Program-made: the position numbers and the translations under genes
Source of the DNA: an uncultured Lachnospira sp.
Lineage (GTDB): Bacteria; Bacillota; Clostridia; Lachnospirales; Lachnospiraceae
Direction of reading: 5' to 3'
Length of the DNA stretch: 64,000 bases
Assembly (NCBI GenBank): GCA_910587485.1
Contig: CAJUKN010000003.1
Coordinates: forward strand, 109,983 to 173,982
Shown: in pieces, positions 44,568-54,690 of the stretch
Layout of the letters: each line of letters starts with the position of its first letter
How positions within the stretch are numbered: the stretch's first letter is position 1
The notes under the pieces: model-generated
The model's input: only the letters and a program-made list of their open reading frames with translations
Told to the model about the DNA's origin: nothing
The model's database searches: none

Positions 44568-45563
44568 ATGATGGACAATATGAGAAATAATAATGATAAT
44601 CATTATATAATACTATATAGAAGAACAATACTAACAATACTTGTAGGAATGTTATTGCTTTGTATTGTTTTTTTAGTGGTTAATATAAGTAAAAAATATA
44701 TGGTTAAAAATGAATCAACATATGATAATTGGAATGAACTTGCAAAAGAAGATTTGTTTGAGGAAGATATAGTGTTAGAATTATCATCAAGAAGTATCAC
44801 AAATGAGAATATTCCTTATGATGGTCAATATAGAGAAATTTCCTGTTGGGGAGACAGTATGACCTATGGAACAGGAAGTGATAGTGCATTTATCTATAAA
44901 GACGGAGAAATAAAAGATATCAGTTATTGTGATTATCCTTCTATTTTGGAGGAATTGACAGGAATTAACACCTATAATTTTGGTGTGCCGGGTGCAACAT
45001 CGCAGGAAATAGCGGTTATGCAGGGTGGTTTAAAATGGTATGAGTCTGATATTGATTTAAAAGAGTCAAATATTGACGTGGATATTATGCAGGAAGGCGT
45101 CTATCATAAAGATGATATTCTTATCCTTGAAATAGGCAGCAATGGTGGGTGGAACAATGATTATGAAAGTCTTATACAGCAATATGATGCAATGATTCAA
45201 AGCTGTAATTGTTCTTATTATATTATTATTGGTGATACAGATAATCCCGGTTCATCATTGGGGGATTTGAATCAGACAAGCACAAATGATGATGGTTATT
45301 ATATCGGAATGAAAGAGACAACATGGGAAGCTGCATTGCATAAGGCTTATGGGGAGCATTTTCTTAATATGCGTACATACCTTATAAAAAATGGACTAAA
45401 AGATGTTGGATTAGAAGCAACATTACAAGATAAAAAAAATGCTAAAAGAGGATTTATATCAGAACAGCTTAAATCAGATTGGACACATTTTAATGCTTAT
45501 GGATATTATTCAAAAGGTTTAGCAGTGTATAAAAAAGGAGTTGAATTAGGATATTGGGAATAA
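44568..45563 (+). CDS. Membrane-anchored SGNH/GDSL hydrolase-like protein
   Basis: 331 residues with one N-terminal membrane anchor (ILTILVGMLLLCIVFLVVNI) and an external catalytic domain. Block I is ISCWGDSMTYGTGS (nucleophile Ser in GDS), block II glycine in NFGVPGATSQE, block III asparagine in LEIGSNGGWNND, and a final D-W-T-H-F-N-A-Y-G-Y block with the Asp and His of the triad. It could deacetylate or esterify cell-wall or capsule sugars. Two start ATGs lie 3 bases apart; either is plausible. Confidence 0.82.
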   Translation: MMDNMRNNNDNHYIILYRRTILTILVGMLLLCIVFLVVNISKKYMVKNESTYDNWNELAKEDLFEEDIVLELSSRSITNENIPYDGQYREISCWGDSMTYGTGSDSAFIYKDGEIKDISYCDYPSILEELTGINTYNFGVPGATSQEIAVMQGGLKWYESDIDLKESNIDVDIMQEGVYHKDDILILEIGSNGGWNNDYESLIQQYDAMIQSCNCSYYIIIGDTDNPGSSLGDLNQTSTNDDGYYIGMKETTWEAALHKAYGEHFLNMRTYLIKNGLKDVGLEATLQDKKNAKRGFISEQLKSDWTHFNAYGYYSKGLAVYKKGVELGYWE

Positions 45564-45575
45564 AGGGAGTTTTTA

Positions 45576-46538
45576 ATGATAAAAAATAAAAAAAAATTGT
45601 TATATAGTATAATTATTTTTGTGATGGTATGTACAGCAGGCTGTTCTGCCAATTATCAAAACGCTTATACCAATACAGATAATAATGATATACAGGTATA
45701 TTCATTTAAAGATGATTTAGACAGAGAAGTTATTGTTGCAAGCCATGACCGAGTTGCAACATTGATTGGCAGTTTTGCAGATGTATGGATTTTATCGGGC
45801 GGTAAGCTTACTGCAACAGCGGCAGATACATGGGAAAGTTTTGAGTTGGATTTAGATGAGAGTGTAATTAATTTAGGCAGTTTGCAAAAGCCAAATGCAG
45901 AATTGATTATTGCCGCTCAGCCAGATTTTGTTATTGCAAGTTCTAATATTGAGGCACATGTAGAATTAGAGCCTATACTTACTCAAGCTGGTATTACAGT
46001 AGCTTATTTTTGTGTCAATCAATTTGAAGATTATCTGCACATGTTAGATATATGTACCAATATAACAGAAAGAAAAGACCTTTATCAAAAAAATGGTGTA
46101 GAAGTTGGAAACCATATTCAAGAAGTTTTAAAAAGAGTTGATGGAAGTTCACCCAAAATATTGTTTTTAAGAGCTTCTACTTCAGGTATTAAGGTAAAGG
46201 GCAGTAATGGGACTGTTGGCGGTGAAATTCTCAAGAGTTTAGGGAGTGTAAATATAGCAGACAGTGATAAAAGTATATTGGATACGCTCAGCTTAGAAAG
46301 TATTATTGTAGCTAATCCTGATTATATTTTTTTGACATGTCAAGGAAGTGATATGGAAAAAATTATGAGTAATGTAGAAAAAAACCTTACAGATAATCCA
46401 GCATGGAGTTCTCTTAGGGCAGTTTCTGAGGAGAAATATTATGTTTTAGATAAAAGCCTTTATAATCAAAAGCCAAATGCCCGATGGGGTGAAGCATATG
46501 AAAAGCTGGCAGATATATTGTATCCCAACAAATTGTGA
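45576..46538 (+). CDS. Iron-siderophore/cobalamin ABC binding lipoprotein
   Basis: 320 residues. Lipoprotein signal with lipobox CTAGC near residue 22, then a type-III (BtuF/FhuD/FepB) binding fold: REVIVASHDRVATLIGSFAD, NLGSLQKPNAELIIAAQPDF, and a C-terminal lobe VANPDYIFLTC. Captures a siderophore, haem or corrinoid at the membrane outer face. No permease is adjacent; a matching FecCD permease and ATPase without binding protein lie at 60458-62222. ATG after AAAGGGAG, 12 bases past the SGNH gene. Confidence 0.85.
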   Translation: MIKNKKKLLYSIIIFVMVCTAGCSANYQNAYTNTDNNDIQVYSFKDDLDREVIVASHDRVATLIGSFADVWILSGGKLTATAADTWESFELDLDESVINLGSLQKPNAELIIAAQPDFVIASSNIEAHVELEPILTQAGITVAYFCVNQFEDYLHMLDICTNITERKDLYQKNGVEVGNHIQEVLKRVDGSSPKILFLRASTSGIKVKGSNGTVGGEILKSLGSVNIADSDKSILDTLSLESIIVANPDYIFLTCQGSDMEKIMSNVEKNLTDNPAWSSLRAVSEEKYYVLDKSLYNQKPNARWGEAYEKLADILYPNKL

Positions 46539-46600
46539 TGGTTTAGCTGTACTATTCACAAAAGGTCTAAGGTATTTTTTGCTTATAAACAGGAGGTTTA

Positions 46601-47170
46601 ATGAAGTATTTTCCATTTTTTATAGATATTGAAAATAAATCAGGTCTTATTGTTGGAGGAGGAGAAGTTGCAGCCGAGAAGGTTTTTAGGCTGCAACCTT
46701 TTCATTCAAATATAACAGTTATTGCGCCTATTATTTTGGATAAACTGCTGCATAATAAAGATATTCAATGTATTCAACGAAAATTTAAAGATGATGATAT
46801 TGATAATAAAGTTTATGTGATTGCCGCTACAAATGACAGACACCTTAATGAACATATTTCAGATTTATGTAAAAAGCATAGGATTCTTGTCAATGTAGTT
46901 GATGATATAGAGCAATGTAGCTTTATCTTTCCTTCATTGGTGACATCTGGCAGTATGTGTATTGGGATTTCTACAGGAGGCGCAAGTCCAAGTATTGCTT
47001 CCATATATAGAAAAAAAATACAAAAAGAGATTCCTGAAAATATGGAAGAAATCTTGCTACATCTTGCCCAATGCAGAAAATGGGCAAAAGAAAATATCCA
47101 TAATAGTAATGAAAGAAAGCACTATCTAAAAGAGCAAGCAGAACGTTTACTTGATATATATTTAGAATAG
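46601..47170 (+). CDS. Precorrin-2 dehydrogenase / sirohydrochlorin pathway protein
   Basis: 189 residues. NAD-dependent Met8/SirC/CysG-N type enzyme: MKYFPFFIDIENKSGLIVGG with GGGEVAAEKV Rossmann loop, IAATNDRHLNEHI, NVVDDIEQCSFIFPS and a C-terminal SIASIYRKKI segment. Oxidises precorrin-2 to sirohydrochlorin, the branch to sirohaem or anaerobic cobalamin. Some members also insert iron. ATG after AGGAGG, 62 bases after the binding lipoprotein. Proximity suggests a tetrapyrrole or cobalamin link, but the rest of the pathway is absent. Confidence 0.88.
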   Translation: MKYFPFFIDIENKSGLIVGGGEVAAEKVFRLQPFHSNITVIAPIILDKLLHNKDIQCIQRKFKDDDIDNKVYVIAATNDRHLNEHISDLCKKHRILVNVVDDIEQCSFIFPSLVTSGSMCIGISTGGASPSIASIYRKKIQKEIPENMEEILLHLAQCRKWAKENIHNSNERKHYLKEQAERLLDIYLE

Positions 47171-47266
47171 TATATAAAAATAGTTACCAAAAGAAATAGA
47201 TATTATTAGTCATAATAATACCAAGTCAACATGTAGAATTTTATAAAATATCACAACAATAATAAA

Positions 47267-47896
47267 TTATGATAAATTTTTATAATAAAAACATGCCAGT
47301 TGTGTTCGGTCTCGAAGTTCTAATTTTTCTAAGATTGTGCTTATATAATTTCTAATGGTTCCTTCACTTAAAAATAACAAATTGGCGATTTCTTTATTAT
47401 TTTTTCCATCTGCTACCAGATGGATAATATCAATTTCTTTCTCTGTTATGCCAAAAGTGTCAATATTTTTTTGTATTGAAGCATTGGTGTTAAGTAGTGA
47501 AGGGATTTTTTCCATAACAGCATCTCCAAATACATTTTGTCCATTATAGACAGCGATAATTGCTGAGGCAATGCTTTCAAATGCTTGTTTAAGAATATAG
47601 CCTTTTGCTCCAATTTTAAGCGCACGAATAATATATTCATCATCAGAAAAAGTAGTCAGTAATAGTATTTTTGCATCAGGGTGAGATTTTAATATCATTT
47701 CGCCAGCTTCTAATCCAGAACATGTTTCCATTCGTATATCCATTAACAGGACATCTGGTTTATGGGTATCATAAAGTGAAACGGCTTCTAATCCATCATT
47801 ACCCATAGCAAGAACTTCAATTTCTGGTTCGGTTTCAAGAATCGTTTTTAAAGATAAAGCAGCAAGTTTATCGTCATCTATAATAATTATTTTCAT
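47267..47896 (-). CDS. NarL/LuxR-type response regulator
   Basis: 209 residues: receiver domain (1-120) with acidic pocket IIDDDKLA, phospho-acceptor Asp in VLLMDIRMET and Lys in LKIGAKGYI; LuxR-type HTH (about 145-205) with TEKEIDIIHLVADGKNNKEIA and FLSEGTIRNYIS. Binds DNA as a dimer when phosphorylated. Encoded downstream of its histidine kinase on the minus strand, divergent from the ABC-2 exporter at 49535, its probable target. Confidence 0.93.
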   Translation of the reverse strand: MKIIIIDDDKLAALSLKTILETEPEIEVLAMGNDGLEAVSLYDTHKPDVLLMDIRMETCSGLEAGEMILKSHPDAKILLLTTFSDDEYIIRALKIGAKGYILKQAFESIASAIIAVYNGQNVFGDAVMEKIPSLLNTNASIQKNIDTFGITEKEIDIIHLVADGKNNKEIANLLFLSEGTIRNYISTILEKLELRDRTQLACFYYKNLS

Positions 47897-48029
47897 TAAT
47901 TTAGCTTAAGTGCAAAAATCTACTTTATTTAGATAGCAGAAAAAAGTTAGATAGTAGAAAAAGCACTAGTCCTTTCTGTAAGAAATTTATTTCATGTAAA
48001 AAATTTGATTTTGTGTGAAATATTTAATT

Positions 48030-49169
48030 TCATTTTACTATTGATACAAATATAGAAAAACCATTGTCTTGTGATATTTTGATTGTACCATCAAGAGAAT
48101 GAACGCGATTTGTTATATTGTCAAGCCCTATCCCTTGATTGAAAGTTGTATGATGATAAGCAGTACCATTATCTTGTATAAATAGTTGATAAAATCCGGG
48201 ATGTTCACGGAGAATGATTTTCATATCAGAAGCGTTACTGTGCTTTAATGTGTTCGTAACAGCTTCTTTAATAATAGCAATAAAGCAATATTTAATATCT
48301 TTAGGAGTTTGCTTACTCATATCAAAATCTATTTTAATATTGATTTGTTCAATATTTTTTATAATATCATCAATCGCAGTTTCAAGGTCAATCGCATCAT
48401 CATGTATATTATGTATACTTTGACGAATATCAAACATAGCTGTATTAAGTGTTTCATGTAGTTGTTGGAGTGGTTGTTCTAAATATTCTTCTTTATTAAT
48501 TGCTTTTACTGCACCTACTTGTAATATAGAACGTGTAAGCAAATGTCCTACATTGTCATGTATTTCTCTTGCAATTCGATTGCGTTCTTTTAAAGTTGCC
48601 ATATAAATAGCAGCATCTTGATTTTCTTGAAGTATACGATAATTTTCCGCTTTTAGCAAATCTTGCTCTTTTGTATTATCTGTAAATTTTATATGTTTAT
48701 TGTAAATGTTGATGTAACTATTATTTATATAGGCTATATATCCTGCAAGAATGATTAATATAGTTAAAATGAAAAAGTTAACCATAGAACAAGTTGTTAT
48801 ATATACGATATACCTTATTAATAAAATATAGGCACTAATTTTAAAACATTTATATATTTTAACACAATCTGAAGGAGTCGTAGCTATGATATCATAAACA
48901 ATAGTTGGCAAGTAGTATACAAATATAGGTATAAAAAATGAAGTAATAATATATATAATAAACAATATTTCTAAAACGTATTTAATTATAGAACAAGATA
49001 GAATATTTGTTAAGCTTTTAGGAGGATAATTATACATTAAAACGAAAGCAAAGCTCAATATAAAATTAGAAAGTAGGGTTGCAATCAGTCCTATATTCAC
49101 TCCAATATTTATTGTGGATAAATAAGCACAGAGTATATATATAATAAATTTACCTATAAAATGTTTCAT
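48030..49169 (-). CDS. NarL-family sensor histidine kinase
   Basis: 379 residues. About five membrane helices (1-165), a short coiled linker, a HisKA_3 dimerisation domain with phospho-His in RNRIAREIHDNVGHLLT, and a HATPase domain (about 285-379; EAVTNTLKHSNASD, LFIQDNG, GIGLDNITNRV). The sensor region is membrane-embedded with little external sequence, as in kinases that respond to envelope stress or antibiotics. Kinase and regulator are 133 bases apart. Confidence 0.92.
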   Translation of the reverse strand: MKHFIGKFIIYILCAYLSTINIGVNIGLIATLLSNFILSFAFVLMYNYPPKSLTNILSCSIIKYVLEILFIIYIITSFFIPIFVYYLPTIVYDIIATTPSDCVKIYKCFKISAYILLIRYIVYITTCSMVNFFILTILIILAGYIAYINNSYINIYNKHIKFTDNTKEQDLLKAENYRILQENQDAAIYMATLKERNRIAREIHDNVGHLLTRSILQVGAVKAINKEEYLEQPLQQLHETLNTAMFDIRQSIHNIHDDAIDLETAIDDIIKNIEQINIKIDFDMSKQTPKDIKYCFIAIIKEAVTNTLKHSNASDMKIILREHPGFYQLFIQDNGTAYHHTTFNQGIGLDNITNRVHSLDGTIKISQDNGFSIFVSIVK

Positions 49170-49534
49170 ATGGTATTCCTTATTTCGGTGGAGATTTGTA
49201 TAAAAATTGTTCTTTTTTCTTTATTTTTGTGTTGTTTTTGTGCATGACAAACATATGTTTACAATTAACTGTTAGACCAACAAACAATTTGAAATGTAAT
49301 AAAGTTATATAATAGCGTTTTATGTTTCGTTATTTACTAACTTGTTTTAATAGTATACTACAGTATTACAAAATTGGTATAAAAAATTTAAAAAGTGATA
49401 TTTGTCACATTTAAAACTGACGTTTAACACTATAAATGATATTTATAAAAAGTTATTATAAAAAAGTCATTAGAGGTATCCAAGAAATTGGAATACATAG
49501 ATAAACTATTTGAGAATGGAGGATTTATATCAAT
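49170..49534. other. Divergent control region of kinase and ABC-2 exporter
   Basis: 365 bases without a gene. GTGATATTTGTCAC (49395-49408) is an inverted repeat GTGA-N6-TCAC placed about 130 bases before the exporter start and is a candidate response-regulator site. Several TATAAA-like boxes exist; none can be singled out. Confidence 0.45.
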
Positions 49535-50473
49535 ATGGAATTAGCAGTAGAAGTTAAAAATCTTGTAAAAAGATATAAAGAATTGATTGCATTAGACCAT
49601 TTTAATCTTGCAATTAAAGAAGGAGAAATATTTGGTCTGCTTGGACCAAACGGAAGCGGTAAAACAACAACAATTAATTGTATTTTGGCATTGCTTTCTT
49701 ATGATAAAGGAGAAATTAAAATCTTTGGAAAACAGATGAAACCAACAAGTTATGATATTAAAAAAGATATTGGAGTGGTCATGCAAAATGTAGCAGTATT
49801 TGAGGAATTAAATGTTTTGGAAAATATTGATTATTTCTGTGGATTATATATAAAAAATAAAATTAAGAGAAAAGAATATATTGATGAAGCCATTGAATTT
49901 GTCGGATTAAAGGAATATATAAAGTTTAAACCGAAAAAACTTTCAGGAGGTTTATTAAGGCGACTCAATATTGCATGTGGTATTGCACATAAGCCAAAGC
50001 TTATATTTTTTGATGAGCCTACAGTTGCAGTTGACCCACAGAGCCGCAATAAGATTTTAGAAGGAATTGAACAGCTTAATAGAGATGGAGCAACGATTAT
50101 TTATACTTCTCATTATATGGAAGAAGTTGAACAGATTTGTACGAAAATAGCAATTATGGATAAAGGTAAAAACATTGCAATGGGTACAAAAGAAGAATTG
50201 AAACAAATGATTAAGAATACAGAAAGTATATCCGTTGAAGTATTAGGACTTAACGAAGAACATATAAAGGATATTCATACATTGCCTCATGCTTATAATG
50301 TAGTCTATAACGATTGTCATCTCAATGTTAATTTTAGTGGAGGAAAACATAATGTTGTTCGTTTACTTGATTACTTTCAATCAAAAAATATATCCTTTGG
50401 AAGTGTATATTCACAACAGCCAACATTAAATGATGTATTCCTAGAGATAACAGGAAAAGAATTGAGAGATTAG
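49535..50473 (+). CDS. ABC-2 exporter ATPase (drug/Na+ efflux type)
   Basis: 312 residues. Walker A GPNGSGKTT, Q-loop VVMQNVAVFEEL, signature LSGGLLRRLNIACG (LSGG then LLRR), Walker B LIFFDEPTVAVD, switch YTSHYMEE, and a C-terminal extension typical of DrrA/NatA/CcmA-type ATPases. Energises the two permeases that follow. ATG after AATGGAGG. Divergent from the two-component genes. Confidence 0.92.
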   Translation: MELAVEVKNLVKRYKELIALDHFNLAIKEGEIFGLLGPNGSGKTTTINCILALLSYDKGEIKIFGKQMKPTSYDIKKDIGVVMQNVAVFEELNVLENIDYFCGLYIKNKIKRKEYIDEAIEFVGLKEYIKFKPKKLSGGLLRRLNIACGIAHKPKLIFFDEPTVAVDPQSRNKILEGIEQLNRDGATIIYTSHYMEEVEQICTKIAIMDKGKNIAMGTKEELKQMIKNTESISVEVLGLNEEHIKDIHTLPHAYNVVYNDCHLNVNFSGGKHNVVRLLDYFQSKNISFGSVYSQQPTLNDVFLEITGKELRD

Positions 50474-50492
50474 GTTGAAAAAGGAGGTAAAT

Positions 50493-51629
50493 ATGTTTTG
50501 GCATAATTATTGTTATTCAATTAAAAGTATATTACGCATGAAATCAGCAATTATATGGACACTTATTTTTCCGATAGCTCTTGCAACATTTATGTATATG
50601 GCGTTTGGAAATTTATTTGATACCGATGAATTGATGACAGTGATACCTGTAGCTGTTGTTGAGGAAAAAGAAAATAAAGGACTTGATGCATTATTAGAGG
50701 CATTGTCAGAAAAAGGCGAAGAACAAATTTTTTCTGTTCAGAAATTAAATGAAGAGAAGGCTTTAGAAGCTCTTTATAATGGTGATGTGAATGGTATTAT
50801 ATATAAGGGAGAAGAAGTATCATTGACTGTTGGCGAGAATGGTTATATGTCAACAATTATAAAGACAATTATTGAACAATATACACAATCAGAAGCTATT
50901 ATTAAAGATATTATAAGTAGTGCTGCTTCAGAAGAAGAAAAAAGTGCTGCAATCAAATCTTTATTAGATGATAAAACGTATTTTACAGAAGGAAAAACAT
51001 CCAATGGTTACCAAAATGTATATTATAATTATTTTTATGCAATATTTGCTATGAGCAGTATGTTTGCATCGTTTATTGCAGTAGAAAGAATTAGTAAAAT
51101 GCAGGCAAATACAAGCAGTCTTGGAATAAGGAGAGCAATTATTCCAAGAGGTAAGGCTATGTTGCTTTGTTCAGAATTTTTAGCTATGGTGACAACGCAA
51201 TTTATAGTGATGATTATTGCATTTGTTTATATGAATGCTATAGGTATTCGTTTTGGAGACAAATATCTGGCAATGTTACTTATTTTATTGTTAGGACCAT
51301 GTGTAGGATTAGCAATAGGTGCAATTATAGGCTCTTTTGCAAAAATTGGAGAGAGTGCCAAAATAGGAATATGTGTTTCAATAGGTATGATATTATCCGT
51401 TATGGCTGATTTGGTGGCATCAGGCATCAAGGATACAATAGAACACACAATACCAATATTAAATCGTCTTAATCCCGCAGCACTAATATCAGATGCCTTT
51501 TATTCATTAAATGTGTATGATTCTTATAATAGATATTTTGTGGATATTGCAATTTTAGCATTAATTATGATTGTTCTTTTGACAATTAGTGTTCAGATTT
51601 TAAGGAGGAATACATATGCAAGTCTTTAG
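50493..51629 (+). CDS. ABC-2 permease 1
   Basis: 378 residues from ATG 50493, 7 bases after AAAGGAGG. One N-terminal helix, a large external domain (about 45-185; ELMTVIPVAVVEEKENKGL), then five helices at the C-terminus, the ABC-2 (YhgE/DrrB-like) plan. Transports small molecules or ions with the ATPase upstream. The next permease gene starts 14 bases inside its 3' end, so translation is coupled. Confidence 0.88.
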   Translation: MFWHNYCYSIKSILRMKSAIIWTLIFPIALATFMYMAFGNLFDTDELMTVIPVAVVEEKENKGLDALLEALSEKGEEQIFSVQKLNEEKALEALYNGDVNGIIYKGEEVSLTVGENGYMSTIIKTIIEQYTQSEAIIKDIISSAASEEEKSAAIKSLLDDKTYFTEGKTSNGYQNVYYNYFYAIFAMSSMFASFIAVERISKMQANTSSLGIRRAIIPRGKAMLLCSEFLAMVTTQFIVMIIAFVYMNAIGIRFGDKYLAMLLILLLGPCVGLAIGAIIGSFAKIGESAKIGICVSIGMILSVMADLVASGIKDTIEHTIPILNRLNPAALISDAFYSLNVYDSYNRYFVDIAILALIMIVLLTISVQILRRNTYASL

Positions 51630-52770
51630 AGTATATTTTAAAGTTTTAAAAAAATATCTTAGTCAATGGGTATTATTTATTGGCATATTTTCTGTGGTAT
51701 TGCTTATGTTTATTGTACCTAATTCAGTTAAAGAACAAATTTCGTTTTCAAATAAAAAATGCAGCTTTGCAGTATTTGATTATGATAACAGTGAAGCGAG
51801 CAAAGGTATATTAGAGTATATGTCAAAAAAACATAAATTAAAATCCATTGAAAATGATAGCACAGAAGTTATGTAGGACGAATTGTTTAATAGAAATGTA
51901 GATTGTATAGTGAAAATAAAAAATAATTTTGGACAGCATTTTGAGTCCAATCAGTCCAATTTAGAAGATTATATTGAGATAATAACAATACCAGATACTT
52001 ATACATCACAGCTTTTTGAACAAGATTATAACCGATTTGTCAAATATACAAAAAGTTATATTGCTTGTGGAATAGATATAAATAGTGCAATGGAAAAAGC
52101 TGCCAAAACAGCAGAAGCAGAATTGTCAACAAAGATTGTTGAGAAAGAAAATAGTATAGATTATAATGCAGTATATTATTTCTTTAATTATATGAGTTGG
52201 ATTATTGTTTATATATGTATTGTTACCATAGGAAAAGTTTTAGTTGTGTTTCAGCAAAAAGATTTAAAGAGTAGAATTGCATGTTCAGCATACTCTTTTG
52301 CAAGAATCAGCAAAGAGACATTAATGGGGGTTATATGTTCAGGTTTTGCAATTATTTTTATATTTTTGGCACTAGCGGTTATTGCATTTAAAACAGAAAT
52401 TTTTTCTATGCAATGGTTATTATATATGACAAATGCTATATCCTATATGTTTGTAGCGTTAGCTATTACTTATCTAGTAAGTCAGTTAATTAAAAATGAG
52501 AGTACAATGAGTATGATTGGCAATACCATATCATTAGGCATGAGCTTTTTATGTGGTGTCTTTGTTCCTATGGAATTTTTAAGTGATGCTGTGATTAAGA
52601 TAGCACATTTTTTACCAGCATATTGGTATCAACTAGCATTAATTCATATTCAAAAACATGGCACAAATAATATTGGTAAACCGTTTTCTTATATGGGAAT
52701 CCAAATTTTGTTTGCACTGGCACTAGTTACTGTAGGAATTATTGTTTCTCGTAAGAATCAAAGTAAATAA
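51616..52770 (+). pseudogene. ABC-2 permease 2, split by an in-frame TAG
   Basis: The frame opens at 51616 after AAGGAGG inside the previous gene and runs 86 codons to TAG at 51874-51876, then continues in the same frame without shift to 52770 (total about 384 codons). The N-terminal part has one helix and the start of the external domain; the downstream part has the rest and five helices (YYFFNYMSWIIVYICIVTIG onward). The stop falls in the external domain between STEVM and DELFNRNVD. A single CAG to TAG change explains it. Other genes here end in TAG, so the codon is not reassigned. Confidence 0.8.
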
Positions 52771-52888
52771 AAATTTATATAAAAAATTATTTACATGAAT
52801 TTGTATAAACAATTAGAAAAGTTGTTGAAGTGTTTATTATAATCATTGTATAATTGTCTTATTAGATTTACTTAGAAGGTGTAGAGTT

Positions 52889-54598
52889 ATGGCAATTATT
52901 GGAATTGATTTAGGAACAACAAATAGTCTTGTCAGTGTTTGGAAAGATGGACGTATTCAACTTGTACCCAATTCTTTTGGTGAGTATTTGACGCCATCCG
53001 TAGTTAGTTTTGACGACAATGGGGAAGTTTATGTAGGAAAGATTGCAAAAGAACGATTAATTACTCACCCAGCAGTAACATTTAGCGAATTTAAGCGCAA
53101 TATGGGAACAGATAGAATGTATTATGCAGGAAAGCGTGGATATAGAGCAGAAGAATTATCATCTTTTGTGTTAAGAAGGCTAAAAGAAGATGCACAAAAT
53201 TATCTAAATGAAGAAGTGACAGAAGCTGTAATCAGTGTGCCAGCATATTTTAATGATGATAAGCGTTGTGCGACAAAAAATGCAGGCACATTGGCAGGTC
53301 TTTATGTAGAAAGGCTTATCAATGAACCTTCTGCTGTCGCTTTGAAACATCATGTCAATACAGATAATGATGAAAGTTTTATAATTTTTGACTTTGGGGG
53401 AGGAACACTTGATGTATCGTTAGTTGAAGCGTTTGACCAGATGGTAGAAATACAAGCAGTGGCAGGGGATAACTATCTTGGTGGAAAGGATTTTGATGAG
53501 GCTATAGCAAATTATTTTTATAAGACAAATACCGCATCAAAGAGCATGTTCACATTAGAGGAACAAGGTATTGTAAAAAAAGAAGCAGAAGCCTTAAAAA
53601 AAGAATTAACACATTCTAACAATGTTACAAGAACGTTTTGGCTGCAAGATAAAGAATATACGATTAGTATGTCAAATCAAGAGTTGATACATATTGCTTC
53701 TGAATTGTTTACACGTATGTCAAAGCCAATTAAAAAGGTACTCAATGATGGAGATATGACTATTGAAGAAATTGACAAGATAATACTTGTAGGTGGTTCC
53801 TCTAAGATGCCTGTTGTTGCAAAATATATAAAGAGTTTGTTAGATGTAGAAGTGGTGACAGATGATAATCCAGATGAAAGTATTGCTATGGGTGTTGGTA
53901 TTGCTTCTGCAATTAAGGAGCGAAAAGGTGAGATTAAAGATGTTATTTTAGCCGATATATGTCCGTTTTCATTGGGAACAGCAATATATGATGGTACTTT
54001 TTCACCAATAATACAACGAAATGAAACATTACCTTGTAAAAGAAGTAAATATTATGTAACTGTAAACAACAATCAAACAAGTTTTGATTTTCCTATTTAT
54101 CAGGGAGAAAATCTTGTTGCTAGTGAAAATTTACTTCTTGGCAATATGAGGGTAGACGGTTTGCCAAGAGCGCCAAAAGGAGCCGTTGGTGTTGAAGTAA
54201 CATTTATGTATGATATTAATGGTATTCTTGATATCAAGATTCAAGGTGCTAACCAAAATTTACATAAAGTCATATTAAATAAAAATATGGTTTTATCAAA
54301 AGATGAATTAGATAGAAGACTTGAAGAGTTAAAAAAGATGACTTTGCATCCACTAGAATTGGAAGAAAATAAACTTCTTATAGAAAAAGCAGAAAGACTT
54401 TATCAAGAAAGCAATCCTGAAACAAGAGAATATATTGCTGGTATGGTAAGATATTTTAAAGAACTTGCAAATACTGGAAAAGAGCGTGAAATCCATGAAC
54501 AGTATGTAAAACTTGCTGTTATGCTAGAAGCCATTGAGAGACGAAATTTTGATTTTGATAATTTTGATGAATCATTTTGGAGTGAAGATGACGAATAG
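52889..54598 (+). CDS. hscC: HscC-type Hsp70 chaperone
   Basis: 569 residues, shorter than DnaK (about 610-640) with a truncated C-terminal lid. ATPase domain: IGIDLGTTNSLV, VISVPAYFND, FIIFDFGGGTLDVSL, ILVGGSSKMPVV; linker DVILADICPFSLGT where DnaK has VLLLDVTPLSLG. These are traits of the HscC subfamily, specialised Hsp70s that act with their own J-proteins. No grpE or dnaK neighbours. It is followed by a J-like membrane protein, its likely partner. Confidence 0.9.
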   Translation: MAIIGIDLGTTNSLVSVWKDGRIQLVPNSFGEYLTPSVVSFDDNGEVYVGKIAKERLITHPAVTFSEFKRNMGTDRMYYAGKRGYRAEELSSFVLRRLKEDAQNYLNEEVTEAVISVPAYFNDDKRCATKNAGTLAGLYVERLINEPSAVALKHHVNTDNDESFIIFDFGGGTLDVSLVEAFDQMVEIQAVAGDNYLGGKDFDEAIANYFYKTNTASKSMFTLEEQGIVKKEAEALKKELTHSNNVTRTFWLQDKEYTISMSNQELIHIASELFTRMSKPIKKVLNDGDMTIEEIDKIILVGGSSKMPVVAKYIKSLLDVEVVTDDNPDESIAMGVGIASAIKERKGEIKDVILADICPFSLGTAIYDGTFSPIIQRNETLPCKRSKYYVTVNNNQTSFDFPIYQGENLVASENLLLGNMRVDGLPRAPKGAVGVEVTFMYDINGILDIKIQGANQNLHKVILNKNMVLSKDELDRRLEELKKMTLHPLELEENKLLIEKAERLYQESNPETREYIAGMVRYFKELANTGKEREIHEQYVKLAVMLEAIERRNFDFDNFDESFWSEDDE

Positions 54599-54690
54599 TT
54601 AAATAAGATTTAGTTAACAATTTGTGCCAACGCATAGAACAGCAAGTTGTTTATCAAATTTGCAGGTTATGGAAAGGTATGGTTATTTTT

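Noticed and set aside
51874..51876. UAG recoding (pyrrolysine or reassigned codon)
   Set aside because: Several intact genes here, such as those ending at 43586 and 24327, use TAG as a normal stop and no pyl genes are visible.
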